From Erwinia tasmaniensis Et1/99 (lineage in GTDB: Bacteria > Pseudomonadota > Gammaproteobacteria > Enterobacterales > Enterobacteriaceae): a stretch of 64,000 nucleotides of DNA. Positions 11,834-19,960 of the stretch are shown piece by piece (the stretch's first letter is position 1; every line of letters begins with the position of its first letter). A program made the position numbers and the translations under genes. Where the stretch lies: NCBI RefSeq assembly GCF_000026185.1, contig NC_010694.1, forward strand, positions 62,001 to 126,000. The letters are read 5' to 3'. The notes beneath the pieces are model-generated. The model was not told the DNA's origin and searched no databases. It saw nothing but the letters and a program-made list of their open reading frames with translations.

Positions 11834-12583
11834 TCAAACACCGCTACCCGCTATTGGAATCGCTGCCGATTTGTCATTCTCCTTAAACTGTCCCGGTGTT
11901 TTCCCAAAACGTTCCCGGAATACCTCAATGTAAGAACTGACGTTGCTATAGCCGCTCAGATATGCCACTTCGTTTACGGATAATCCGGTGAAAACCCATT
12001 GAAGTGAGGAGAGGACTTTTGCCTGTTGGCGCCATCGGCTAAAAGTAAGCCCGGTTTCCTGATGAAATAAACGGCTAAGATTTCGTACGCTGATACCCCA
12101 TTTATGGGCGAGCTGCGTCTGATTCAGTACACATCCGGGGTTTTTTAATAGTTCATCGGCAACGTTTCTCGCCCGACGATCTTCTGGCAGCGTCAGCTGA
12201 AGGGGAAGTGCAGCGAGCTGATTCAGTTCACAGGTTAATATTTTCAGAAGTTCATCTCTGCAATCGGCAGAGCCGTTCAGGCATAGCCGCTCAAGGAGTG
12301 CCAGAATAAAAGCATCCACTCCGTAGACCCCAGAACAGAGGGGAAAAGGCATATTGGATGCGGGTTTGAGGTACAGACATTTGCCTCTTACGGGCCCCGC
12401 ACTCCGGGCTCTGTGGTACAGATCCGCCGGAAACCACCCCACCGCCCCTGGAGTAACAACCCATTGCGTTAACTCCGTTTCAATGATCATAAGTCCCCGG
12501 CTGAGCCAGAATAACTGGCCTGTTCCGTGCTTATGCCATTCTGTGGAATGCGCGGCGTCATATTCTATCTGCGATGCTTTCAT
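11834..12583 (-). CDS. AraC-family transcriptional regulator
   Basis: A regulator of 249 residues with an N-terminal cupin-like sensor (AAHSTEWHKHGTGQLFWLSRG, PGAVGWFPADLYHRA) and a C-terminal AraC/XylS double helix-turn-helix from about residue 150 (WGISVRNLSRLFHQETGLTF; VAYLSGYSNVSSYIEVFRERF). An upstream in-frame start at 12703 would overlap the divergent gene. The ATG at 12583 gives the usual cupin-AraC length and leaves a 114-bp divergent promoter region, so it is preferred although its Shine-Dalgarno is weak. Divergence from the SnoaL-like gene suggests it controls that gene; the inducer is unknown. Confidence 0.85.
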   Translation of the reverse strand: MKASQIEYDAAHSTEWHKHGTGQLFWLSRGLMIIETELTQWVVTPGAVGWFPADLYHRARSAGPVRGKCLYLKPASNMPFPLCSGVYGVDAFILALLERLCLNGSADCRDELLKILTCELNQLAALPLQLTLPEDRRARNVADELLKNPGCVLNQTQLAHKWGISVRNLSRLFHQETGLTFSRWRQQAKVLSSLQWVFTGLSVNEVAYLSGYSNVSSYIEVFRERFGKTPGQFKENDKSAAIPIAGSGV

Positions 12584-12697
12584 CTGGATGCTTTCATCTG
12601 TATGGCCGATTAGCCGTATATATTGTCCTGATGCCGTTAATATACCAATCAGATACTGAAGTAGGCTTCCTTTTATCACACAGAAAGGAGAGTCAAA

Positions 12698-13090
12698 ATG
12701 CAAAACATTAAGCAGACGGTCATTGCGGCACTAAAAACGCTCATCACCGATCCGTTGCATGAAGAGAGTAAAATTGCCGTATTTTTTTCTGCTGATTACC
12801 AACAGCGCGTTGATGGTAAGCTACTGGATTATAATGGGTTTATCAGGCATATGGAGACCCTTAAGCTGTACACAAAACGGATGAGCATTTCTCTTAAAAG
12901 TATCGTGGCTGAAAATGATACGGTGTTCACTCACCACTCTGTGAATGTGGAAAAAAAACAGGGTGAAAAGAGTGAGTTTGAAGTTTTTGCCCGCTTTACT
13001 GTGTCATCGGGAAAAATTATCCGCTGTGAAGAGCTAACAAGAATGATTAACGGGCTACCCGGAGACAGCGATCTGGGTAGCAGACGTTAG
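12698..13090 (+). CDS. SnoaL-like / NTF2-fold protein
   Basis: A 130-residue protein resembling the SnoaL-like branch of the NTF2 superfamily, small cone-shaped folds that may be isomerases, hydrolases or ligand-binding proteins. The recognisable features are DYNGFIRHMETLK, a Glu/Lys-rich middle, FARFTVSSGKIIRCEELTRMI and the typical ending DLGSR. A strong AAAGGAG precedes the ATG. It is transcribed divergently from the AraC regulator, a common pairing for these proteins. Its TAG stop abuts the left end of the IS3 element at 13091, but the C-terminus appears complete. Function unknown. Confidence 0.75.
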   Translation: MQNIKQTVIAALKTLITDPLHEESKIAVFFSADYQQRVDGKLLDYNGFIRHMETLKLYTKRMSISLKSIVAENDTVFTHHSVNVEKKQGEKSEFEVFARFTVSSGKIIRCEELTRMINGLPGDSDLGSRR

Positions 13091-13111
13091 TGAATAGCCA
13101 CGGATTTAACA

Positions 13112-13148
13112 GACACCTCAGAGTCATTTAAGATGACTCTGAGGTGTC
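13112..13148 (+). repeat. Hairpin at the left end of the IS, before orfA
   Basis: Perfect 16-bp arms (13112-13127 and 13133-13148) around a 5-base loop end two bases before the orfA ATG. In readthrough RNA this would mask the translation start, a known way for insertion sequences to avoid activation by outside promoters. That role is inferred here. Confidence 0.7.
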
Positions 13149-13149
13149 C

Positions 13150-13428
13150 ATGAGCGGTAAACGTTATCCCGAAGAGTTCAAAATTGAAGCGGTCAAACAG
13201 GTTGTTGATCGCGACCATTCCATCGCAAGCGTCGCCACCCGTTTTGATATCACCACGCACAGCCTCTATGCCTGGGTAAAAAAGTATGGCCCTGATTCAT
13301 CAGCCACTAAAACGCAGTCCGATGCCCAGTCTGAGATCCGGTGACTTCAGAAAGAACTGAAGCGGGTTACCGACGAGAGAGACATACTAAAAAAAACCGC
13401 GGCGTACTTCGCAAAACTGTCCGACTGA
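13150..13428 (+). pseudogene. IS3-family transposase OrfA, nonsense mutation
   Basis: OrfA (92 codons with the interruption) is the helix-turn-helix, leucine-zipper half of an IS3-family transposase: MSGKRYPEEFKIEAVKQVV, then VATRFDITTHSLYAWVKKYG, then LQKELKRVTDERDILKKTAAY. An in-frame TGA at 13342-13344 replaces the Arg codon (CGA in intact relatives) in the EIRRLQKEL segment, separating DNA-binding part from zipper. A GTG at 13144 is also in frame, but the ATG at 13150 gives the family start. Confidence 0.88.
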
Positions 13429-14264
13429 GGTACGCCTTTATCCGTGGCAACAGCCATTGCTGGCCTGTTCGTCTGCTCTGCCGGGTTCTGGATGTTCATC
13501 CGGGTGGAATTGAGCCACATTCACAACGTCACCAGGCAGACCAGATGCTGACCGGGCAGATCAAACAGATCTGGCTTGAGTCAGGCTGTGTCTATGGTTA
13601 TCGCAAGATCCATTTTGATCTGCGTGATGCCGGGCTACAGTGCGGAGTGAACCGGGTCTGGCCGCTGATGAGGCGTGCCGGAATAAAGGCTCAGGTCGGG
13701 TACTGGAGCCCACGGTCACGCAAAGGTGAGGCCAGCATCGTGGCACCCAACAGGCTCCAGCGGCAGTTCAATCCGGACGCACCGGATGCGCGTTGGGTGA
13801 CGGACATAACCTACATCCGGACCCATGAAGGCTGGCTGTATCTGGCCGTGGTGGTTGATCTGTTCTCACGAAAAGTTATCGGCTGGTCAATGCAACCCCG
13901 GATGACAAAAGATATTGTCCTGAACGCATTACTGATGGCGGTATGGCGGCGTAATCCTCATAAACAGGTACTGGTTCACTCTGATCAGGGCAGTTAGTAC
14001 ACAAGCCATGAGTGGCAGTCGTTCCTGAAATCACACGGTCTGGAAGGCAGCATGAGTCGTCGCGGTAACTGCCACGACAACGCGGTTGCGGAAAGCTTTT
14101 TCCAGCTACTGAAGCGCGAACGGATAAAGAAAAAGATCTACGGAACGCGGGAAGAAGCCCGCAGCGATGTTTTTGATTATATCGAAATGTTTTATAACTG
14201 TAGGCGTCGGCATGGTTCAAGTAATCAGATGCCACCGGCTGAATATGAAAACCAGTATTATTAA
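13422..14264 (+). pseudogene. IS3-family transposase OrfB, nonsense mutation and deletion
   Basis: OrfB carries the DDE integrase core (rve domain), normally joined to OrfA by a programmed -1 frameshift. Recognisable are GCVYGYRKIHFDL, WVTDITYIRTHEGWLYLAVV (first Asp), VLVHSDQGS (second Asp) and HDNAVAESFFQLLKRE (Glu). A TAG at 13995-13997 replaces the Gln codon after HSDQGS, and about six codons are missing near residue 25 (VLDVHPGG joined to PHSQRH). The start given is nominal since the frame is entered by frameshifting. Confidence 0.88.
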
Positions 14265-14306
14265 CGGCTCCAAAGTGTCTAGATTATCCGTGGCGATTCA
14301 GTAGCG

Positions 14307-14617
14307 GTGATTCGGCCCAAGAAAAAAACATCATTCCAGAGGCACTTCACGATGAACCAGGCGGCATTATTGACGATCGCAAACGAACTAAATCACGACC
14401 AAATGCGTGTATTGATGGCCCTGTTGGCTGATCTGGATTACGATAACTACATTCAGGTGGCGCAAATGGATATCGCAGATGCATTAAAAATGCAAAAAAC
14501 AAACGTCAGCCGAGCTATAAAGAATCTAATTGATTTCAGTATCATCTTGAAGGACCCAAGATCGGGCGGAGCAAAACCTACAGACTGAATCCACAACTGA
14601 ATGTAAAGGAACTATAA
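14307..14617 (+). pseudogene. RepL-like winged-helix gene fragment (5' cut by IS, frameshifted)
   Basis: About 100 codons of a winged-helix protein resembling the RepL replication/maintenance family: TSFQRHFTMNQAALLTI, HDQMRVLMALLADLDYDNY, and recognition-helix region KMQKTNVSRAIKNLIDF. The conventional frame ends at 14588. Moving to the -1-deleted frame after about 14558 restores the expected family ending IGRSKTYRLNPQLN and stops at 14617, so one base has probably been lost. The frame is open back to the IS3 right end at 14300, meaning the original start was removed or displaced by the IS. Such proteins occur in plasmids and integrated elements. Assignment to RepL is by pattern only. Confidence 0.6.
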
Positions 14618-14700
14618 GCAACCATAAAAAGCGCTAAAAAATGGAATTATTGTTATCCAATGCGGAAAATTTAATTTAAAAAAATAAGGATGGGGTAAAA

Positions 14701-15414
14701 ATGGGAATAGTCAATAAATTTTTGTTAGGGGTGATTGGATGTGCTCTATTAAGCTCTTGCTCAAATAATCCACCACTACCAAAAACAAAAATTGTAGATA
14801 CGGAAATAATGGATTATAACAGTGGATCTAGAATAACAATTCTGACGCAGAATGCTATAAATGGCGATGTTGTCGAAGATACAGATAATAGTTTAAATAT
14901 TGTATCTAAAGCAGAAAACGCAAAACTTATCGGACTAAAAACCCTGCAGATTGCCGCCACTTTACTTGGTGGTGGCAGTTCTAATATTGGTGGGTATAGC
15001 AAGGAGCAGTTGAAGGGAAACTATATTACAAATGTTAAAAATAAAACAATGGATTATTTGATTCCTGAGCTTAGAACAACATTGGTAAATATTGATGCGG
15101 AGCCAAAAAAAGATTCTAAAATAACAATAGAACCTTACAAATTTAAGCTCATATACGAAGGTCTGGGGAACAATGATTACGAATTTAGATATTCAACTAC
15201 AATAACTGTAGGCGATTTCCACCACGTTTGCTCCAGTAGCGATCTGCTATCCTCAGAACGAGTTCAACCAATTGACCAGTGGGAAAAAAACAATTACGAG
15301 TTGACTCAAGCTTTAACAAAAAAAATCATAAAAAACTGTTTTGTTAAAATAAATGAAGTACAAAACAAAGAAAAGCTAAAAAATGCTCTATTAAAAGCCA
15401 CTTCAATTAATTAG
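14701..15414 (+). CDS. Putative lipoprotein of unknown function, AT-rich
   Basis: This 237-residue protein starts with a lipoprotein signal peptide whose lipobox is ALLSSC (Cys20), so the mature protein should be anchored to a membrane. The rest is polar, with a short hydrophobic helix near residues 77-92 (LKTLQIAATLLGGGSS) and a Lys-rich C-terminal third. Two further Cys (near 176 and 210) could form a disulphide. I do not recognise the family. Composition is strikingly AT-rich compared with neighbours, and AAGGATGGGG serves as ribosome site. It is the only apparently intact gene between the IS and the integrase remnant, a position where integrative elements often carry phage-exclusion or immunity cargo; that is speculation. 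Confidence 0.7.
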   Translation: MGIVNKFLLGVIGCALLSSCSNNPPLPKTKIVDTEIMDYNSGSRITILTQNAINGDVVEDTDNSLNIVSKAENAKLIGLKTLQIAATLLGGGSSNIGGYSKEQLKGNYITNVKNKTMDYLIPELRTTLVNIDAEPKKDSKITIEPYKFKLIYEGLGNNDYEFRYSTTITVGDFHHVCSSSDLLSSERVQPIDQWEKNNYELTQALTKKIIKNCFVKINEVQNKEKLKNALLKATSIN

Positions 15415-15479
15415 GGAGATACTTTCAATTAAAATAATCCTAATTTAGTTAAGCAATGTCAAAGCCTTCTTTGGTATAA

Positions 15480-15505
15480 AAGAGCCTATCTCGAGATAGG
15501 CTCTT
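15480..15505. terminator. Perfect 26-bp palindrome after the lipoprotein gene
   Basis: The arms AAGAGCCTATCTC and GAGATAGGCTCTT join without a loop, 65 bases after the lipoprotein stop. It could end transcription from either side, although no long T-run follows. A dyad protein-binding site is possible. Confidence 0.5.
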
Positions 15506-15609
15506 AGCAAGCGCTTAAAGCAGCCTTAGCGTGATTCAGATGAGCAGGGCCAAAAAAACCTTACCTAAAGCGAAAAAAGTGAATGGGTCGTTTTGGTGGG
15601 ATACTTACA

Positions 15610-16137
15610 GTGAGTACGAGCGGTGCACCTAAAGTCGTGTATGGTGAAATCAGGTACATCAGGCAGTTCTGCCCTTACTTTTGACAGCGCCACGGGTAGG
15701 GTACTTTCCTGAATATGGGGGATCATCCTGTTTTGCATCCTTCGTGCTGGCAGAACCCATTTACTGTTACAGGAAAAGGTGTGTAGTTCTTCCAGCCATT
15801 TAACAGCGGGCGGGGGTAGAGGGATGTCGATAGCATCGCCGTTTTGCTGCGTTCTTCTGGCAAGTGCCATACAGCGCCGTTCAGGTCGAATTCTTCCCCG
15901 CGCCACCCGTGCGGATAGCTCTTTTGCTTTTTCTCGGGCTTTCGATAGTGACAGGTCGCCATAAGCTCCGATTACCATCATGCGAGGCTTACCGGACAGC
16001 ATGTCACGGAAACGCCAAACGGGGGTTTCATAGTTAGCCCTGAAAACTAGGTACAGCCCGTTGCCGTCTGCGCGTCCTTTAAATCGTTCACCTGCTTTTA
16101 TCCATGCGCAGATCTGCATATTCGTTAGCTTTGCCAT
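15610..16137 (-). pseudogene. P4-type tyrosine integrase remnant
   Basis: The N-terminal 81 codons are intact DUF4102-type integrase (MAKLTNMQICAWIKAGERF, GRADGNGLYLVF, MMVIGAYGDLSLSKAREKAK). Then the central part is missing and the frame jumps: FDLNGAVWHLPEERSKT is readable only in another frame, and the text returns to the first frame at DAIDIPLPPPAVKWLEELH, running to FTIHDFRCTARTH, where homology ends. The catalytic HxxR box has decayed (DFRRTAR expected, DFRCTAR seen), and the C-terminal part with the nucleophilic Tyr is absent. It reads away from yicC just inside the proposed att site, the usual place for such an integrase. Confidence 0.88.
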
Positions 16138-16236
16138 TCTGCCGCCTGCCTGATAAAGGGTTGTACCTCTAACAGTTGGATGAAAAGAATAGGGGTACAG
16201 GTGGGAGGAACAAATGAAACATGCGTTTTTCGGATA

Positions 16237-16323
16237 GCTTATGCGTATTAAAAAGCCCGCTATGCGGCGGGCTGTCTGGGTTTCTGCAGTTTGCTGATAG
16301 CCAGTAAATCGTTACTCGATATT
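16237..16323. repeat. Direct repeat at yicC 3' end: probable attachment site (proximal)
   Basis: This copy contains the yicC terminator, stop codon and last three codons. It aligns with 10826-10910 at 67 of 85 positions with one 2-base gap. It is the side of the proposed island next to the integrase remnant. Confidence 0.65.
16250..16273 (-). terminator. yicC intrinsic terminator
   Basis: Read leftward, AGCCCGC, a 6-base loop and GCGGGCT are followed by a run of T, a clear rho-independent terminator 40 bases after the yicC stop. The corresponding hairpin in the distal copy at 10826 has lost most pairing. Confidence 0.8.
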
Positions 16324-17175
16324 CTGGATCTGCTCTCTCATCTGCTCAATCAGCACCTTCAGTTCAATGGCTGACGCGGTGATTTCGGCATTGATTGATT
16401 TTGAACCCAGGGTGTTCGACTCGCGGTTGAACTCCTGCATCATAAAGTCGAGACGGCGGCCAACGGCTTCCTTCTTCTTCAGGATGTTATAGGTTTCTTT
16501 TACGTGCGCTTCCAGGCGGTCCAGCTCTTCCGCCACGTCAACGCGCTGGGCCAGCATCACCAGCTCCTGCTCCAGGCGGTTGTTTTCTAACTGTACCTGG
16601 GCGTCTTCCAGCCGCGCTACAAGGCGTTCACGCTGCCATTTCAGCACGTCCGGCATATGGGCGCGTACCTTGGTCACCTCGGCACTCACGCCCTGTAAAC
16701 GCTGCTCGATAAGCGCTTTAAGCGCTGTACCTTCACTTTCTCGTGCGCTAATGAAGTCGTCGATGGCGGTATCCAGCGCGGTGAGAAGCTGGGCGGAAAT
16801 CGCGTCCAGGTCCTGCTCCTCTGCGGACATCACGCCGGGCCAGCGCAGAATATCGACCGGGTTGATTTCACCCTCGTCGCTCTGCATCTTCACCCAGTTG
16901 GCGGCCTGGACCAGCTGAACCGCCAGCTTTTCATTCAGGACCAGGGCGCTTTGCGCGCGCGGGTCGGCGTCGAAACGCAGGTTAACTTCGATTTTCCCGC
17001 GCGTCAGACGGTTGCGGATACGTTCGCGTACCACCGGCTCCAGCCCACGGAACTGCTCCGGTAGACGGATATAGGTTTCAAGATAGCGCTGGTTGACTGA
17101 ACGCAGCTCCCAGGCTGCGCTGCCCCATTCGCCTTTGGTTTCGCGCCGGGCGTAGGCGGTCATGCTGCGGATCAT
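16312..17175 (-). CDS. yicC: YicC family endoribonuclease
   Basis: YicC (287 aa) is a conserved endoribonuclease linked in E. coli to small-RNA (RyhB) turnover. It starts MIRSMTAYARRETKGEWGSA, has the family core SVNQRYLETYIRLPEQFR, and ends with the DUF1732 segment (VGRRLDFMMQEFNRESNTLGSK). The long Glu/Lys/Arg-rich middle suggests coiled helices. It faces away from rph, as in E. coli. Its 3' end has been used as insertion target: a degenerate copy lies 5.4 kb away at 10826. Confidence 0.96.
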   Translation of the reverse strand: MIRSMTAYARRETKGEWGSAAWELRSVNQRYLETYIRLPEQFRGLEPVVRERIRNRLTRGKIEVNLRFDADPRAQSALVLNEKLAVQLVQAANWVKMQSDEGEINPVDILRWPGVMSAEEQDLDAISAQLLTALDTAIDDFISARESEGTALKALIEQRLQGVSAEVTKVRAHMPDVLKWQRERLVARLEDAQVQLENNRLEQELVMLAQRVDVAEELDRLEAHVKETYNILKKKEAVGRRLDFMMQEFNRESNTLGSKSINAEITASAIELKVLIEQMREQIQNIE

Positions 17176-17321
17176 ATTACGTACCGTTTAGGGAAAGATG
17201 AGAAGATTATAGCGATGCAGGCGCTGGCTTAACAGGCATTCGCTTAAATGGCGGCGTTTTGCTGACGTTTTAGCCGTCAGAGCTTAAGATACTGGCAGTC
17301 AAATTTTAACCCGGAGTTCCG

Positions 17322-17750
17322 ATGACGTTGCGCATAACGATTTCCACCATCCTGCTACTGGCTCTGACGGGGTGCAGCTCCCCGAAGCAACCGGCATCCC
17401 AACCTCAGCGTGCGCTTTGCGGCACGGGGGACCCCATGACCCAAACCACGCTTTACTTTGGCCTTAATCGCCCACAGGGGGCGGCAATCACTGAAGCCGA
17501 ATGGCAGTCGTTTGTTGATGAGCAGGTGACGCCACGTTTTCAGGACGGGCTGACGGTGTTCGCGGCGAAGGGCCAGTGGATGGGCAATGATGGCAGGCTG
17601 GCGCGGGAAAACAGCAGGGCATTACTGCTGATCCATGCGCCCAATCAGACGAGTGAGCATAAAATTGAAGCGCTGCGCACCCTGTATAAACAGCATTTTG
17701 CTCAGGATGCGGTAATGCGGGTGGATAACCCGGTCTGTGTCGCTTTCTGA
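17322..17750 (+). CDS. DUF3574-type lipoprotein
   Basis: A small (142 aa) predicted lipoprotein with signal peptide and lipobox LALTGC (Cys18). The mature part fits the DUF3574 family: TTLYFGLNRPQGAAITEAEWQSF, VTPRFQDGLTVFAAKGQW and SRALLLIHAP. Function is unknown. The ATG follows a GGAG Shine-Dalgarno. It lies divergent from yicC and convergent with nupC, separated from the latter by a hairpin terminator. Confidence 0.8.
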   Translation: MTLRITISTILLLALTGCSSPKQPASQPQRALCGTGDPMTQTTLYFGLNRPQGAAITEAEWQSFVDEQVTPRFQDGLTVFAAKGQWMGNDGRLARENSRALLLIHAPNQTSEHKIEALRTLYKQHFAQDAVMRVDNPVCVAF

Positions 17751-17754
17751 AATG

Positions 17755-17776
17755 ACCCGGCGCCTCTGCGCCGGGT
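17755..17776. terminator. Bidirectional hairpin between the DUF3574 gene and nupC
   Basis: ACCCGGCGC (17755-17763), loop CTCT, GCGCCGGGT (17768-17776). It sits between two converging genes, 4 bases after the first gene's stop. Confidence 0.7.
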
Positions 17777-17789
17777 GCCATCGTTACAG

Positions 17790-18974
17790 TTACAGTACCA
17801 GTCCGGCGAAAGCGGCTGATAGCAGGCTGACCAGCGTGGAACCATAAATCAGCTTCAGGCCGAAGCGTGATACCACATTGCCCTGCTGTTCATTCAGACC
17901 TTTGATTGCTCCGGCAACGATGCCGATTGAGGCAAAGTTAGCGAAAGAAACCAGGAATACTGACAGAATGCCCAGCCCGCGCGGCGACAGTTCTGCCGCG
18001 ATTTTCTTCAGTTCAATCATGGCGACAAACTCGTTTGTTACCAGCTTGGTGGCCATAATACTGGCGGCTGGCAGGGCATCGGCCGCCGGAATGCCGATAA
18101 GCCAGGCAAACGGCCAGAACACATAGCCGAGGATCTGCTGAAAACTGATGCCGAAAAGGCTTGAGAACACGGCATTCACCGCCGCAATCAGCGCAATAAA
18201 CCCGATCAGCATGGCCAGAATAATCATAGCCACTTTAAAACCGGCCAGAATATATTCGCCGAGCATCTCAAAGAAGCTCTGATCTTCATGCAGCTTTTCA
18301 AGGCGAACTTCAGGCTCGTCACCGACAGGCGTTGGGTTGATGATCGACAGAACAATAAAAGTGCTGAACATATTGAGGATCAGCGCGGCCACCACGTAAC
18401 GCGGCTCTATCATCGACATATAGGCACCGACGATTGAAAGTGACACGGTAGACATGGCCGCCGCCGCCATTGAGTAGAGGCGGCGCGGAGAAATATCAGC
18501 CAGAATGCCTTTGTAGGCGATGAAGTTTTCCGACTGGCCGAGGATCAGGGTGCTGACGGCGTTAAACGACTCCAGTTTGCCCATACCGTTGACTTTCGAC
18601 AGCAGCGTACCAACCACTTTGATCAGTACCGGCAGAATTCTGACGTGCTGCAAAATACCGATCAGTGCAGAAATAAACACGATAGGGCAGAGTACGCCGA
18701 GGAAGATAAACGCCAGCCCCTGTGAGCTCATGCCGCCGAAGACAAAATCGGTGCCCTGTGCGGCGTATTTCAGCAAGACTTCAAAGAAGCCGGAAAACGC
18801 CGTTATTACCGTCAGTCCGGCAGAAGCATGCAGGAAGAACCAGGCGAGCGCCGCTTCAATAATCACCAGCTGTAGCAGCACGCGCGGGCGGATTTTTTTG
18901 CGGTCAGAACTTGCCAGTAACGCCAGGCAGCCGATAACGGCCAAAGCCAGAATAAAATGGAATACAGAGATCAT
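17790..18974 (-). CDS. nupC: Nucleoside:H+ symporter NupC
   Basis: A concentrative nucleoside transporter of about 394 residues that closely follows E. coli Nup[62 protein letters not shown], and [21 protein letters not shown]. About ten membrane segments are expected. NupC brings in pyrimidine nucleosides and adenosine with protons. The ORF extends upstream to 19022, but the ATG at 18974 matches the NupC N-terminus (MxxxxHFxLALAV). In E. coli nupC is at a different locus, so its place between yicC and rph is a difference from that map. Confidence 0.92.
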   Translation of the reverse strand: MISVFHFILALAVIGCLALLASSDRKKIRPRVLLQLVIIEAALAWFFLHASAGLTVITAFSGFFEVLLKYAAQGTDFVFGGMSSQGLAFIFLGVLCPIVFISALIGILQHVRILPVLIKVVGTLLSKVNGMGKLESFNAVSTLILGQSENFIAYKGILADISPRRLYSMAAAAMSTVSLSIVGAYMSMIEPRYVVAALILNMFSTFIVLSIINPTPVGDEPEVRLEKLHEDQSFFEMLGEYILAGFKVAMIILAMLIGFIALIAAVNAVFSSLFGISFQQILGYVFWPFAWLIGIPAADALPAASIMATKLVTNEFVAMIELKKIAAELSPRGLGILSVFLVSFANFASIGIVAGAIKGLNEQQGNVVSRFGLKLIYGSTLVSLLSAAFAGLVL

Positions 18975-19144
18975 ACGCGGGTCCAGCATCAGGAATCGAT
19001 AATTAGAAGGGCATTTAGCCATATTTCGCTACGGTTTACATCCGGGCAGACGATCTCTGGCCGTTTTATCCTTTAAATAGTCGCCTGGTGCATAACAACT
19101 TGCGCCCCGCTTAGCCTGCGATAGGCAATCATCTGCGAAATCCG

Positions 19145-19150
19145 TATAAT
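19145..19150 (+). promoter_or_regulatory. Candidate -10 element of the rph-pyrE operon
   Basis: A consensus TATAAT lies 37 bases before the rph ATG. No good -35 hexamer is seen at the proper distance, so the promoter call is tentative. Confidence 0.45.
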
Positions 19151-19187
19151 GTGCAGCCAATTATAGTTAGCTAGCCGGAGATAAACT

Positions 19188-19904
19188 ATGCGTCCATCAG
19201 GCCGTAGCGCACAACAGGTGCGCCCTGTCACCCTGACCCGCCATTACACCAAACATGCAGAGGGCTCTGTGCTGGTTGAATTCGGTGATACCAAAGTGCT
19301 GTGCACCGCGACCATTGAAGAGGGCGTGCCGCGTTTTCTGAAGGGTAAGGGCCAGGGTTGGGTCACCGCAGAATATGGCATGTTGCCACGCGCTACCCAC
19401 AGCCGTAACGCGCGCGAAGCGGCGAAAGGTAAGCAGGGAGGACGCACGCTGGAGATCCAGCGCCTGATCGCCCGTTCGCTGCGCGCGGCCATCGACCTGA
19501 AGGTGCTGGGCGAATTCACCATTACGCTCGACTGCGATGTGCTGCAAGCCGACGGCGGAACCCGCACCGCTTCTATTACCGGTGCCTGCGTGGCGCTGGC
19601 TGATGCGCTTAACCACCTGGTTTCCACCGGCAAGCTGAAAGCCAACCCGATGAAGGGTATGGTGGCGGCCATTTCGGTGGGCATCGTCAACGGCGAAGCG
19701 CTGTGCGATCTGGAGTATGTGGAAGACGCCGCCGCCGAAACGGATATGAACGTGGTGATGACGGAAGATGGTCGCATGATTGAGGTGCAGGGCACCGCAG
19801 AAGGCGAACCGTTCAGCCATGAAGAACTGCTGAAGCTGCTGGAGCTGGCGCGAGGTGGTATTGATACGCTGGTTGCCGCGCAGAAAGCCGCGTTGACCGA
19901 CTGA
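19188..19904 (+). CDS. rph: Ribonuclease PH
   Basis: RNase PH (238 aa) is a phosphorolytic 3'-5' exoribonuclease that trims tRNA 3' ends. The family text is complete: [57 protein letters not shown] (phosphate/metal site) and the C-terminal helix through LAQKAA-like residues. Unlike the frameshifted rph of laboratory E. coli K-12 strains, the frame runs to its normal end (TD, stop at 19902-19904). Translation of rph to just before the attenuator is what controls pyrE in this operon type. Confidence 0.97.
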   Translation: MRPSGRSAQQVRPVTLTRHYTKHAEGSVLVEFGDTKVLCTATIEEGVPRFLKGKGQGWVTAEYGMLPRATHSRNAREAAKGKQGGRTLEIQRLIARSLRAAIDLKVLGEFTITLDCDVLQADGGTRTASITGACVALADALNHLVSTGKLKANPMKGMVAAISVGIVNGEALCDLEYVEDAAAETDMNVVMTEDGRMIEVQGTAEGEPFSHEELLKLLELARGGIDTLVAAQKAALTD

Positions 19905-19912
19905 TCCTTCAG

Positions 19913-19937
19913 GGCGACCTTAGCGTCGCCTTTTTTT
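19913..19937 (+). terminator. pyrE attenuator/terminator
   Basis: GGCGAC (19913-19918), a 6-base loop, GTCGCC (19925-19930) and seven T (19931-19937) start 8 bases after the rph stop. In E. coli, low UTP slows polymerase so that ribosomes translating rph prevent the hairpin from forming and pyrE is expressed. The same layout is visible here. Confidence 0.85.
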
Positions 19938-19960
19938 GCCTGAAAACCGAGGAACACGAT

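Larger units (their letters stand above)
13091..14300 (+). mobile_element. IS3-family insertion sequence, inactivated (about 1.21 kb)
   Basis: The boundaries are set by terminal inverted repeats: TGAATAGCCACGGATTTAACAG... at 13091-13116 and the complement of TGAATCGCCACGGATAATCT... at 14275-14300, identical at most positions. Between them are orfA and orfB of an IS3-group transposase. No clear target duplication was seen (flanks TTAG and GTAG are near-matches). Transposition should be dead, since orfA carries a TGA, orfB a TAG and a small internal deletion. The right end cuts the 5' part of a RepL-like gene. Confidence 0.88.

Noticed and set aside
13088..14304. Target-site duplication around the IS
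   Set aside because: The flanks TTAG and GTAG agree at three of four bases but are not an exact duplication, so none is claimed.
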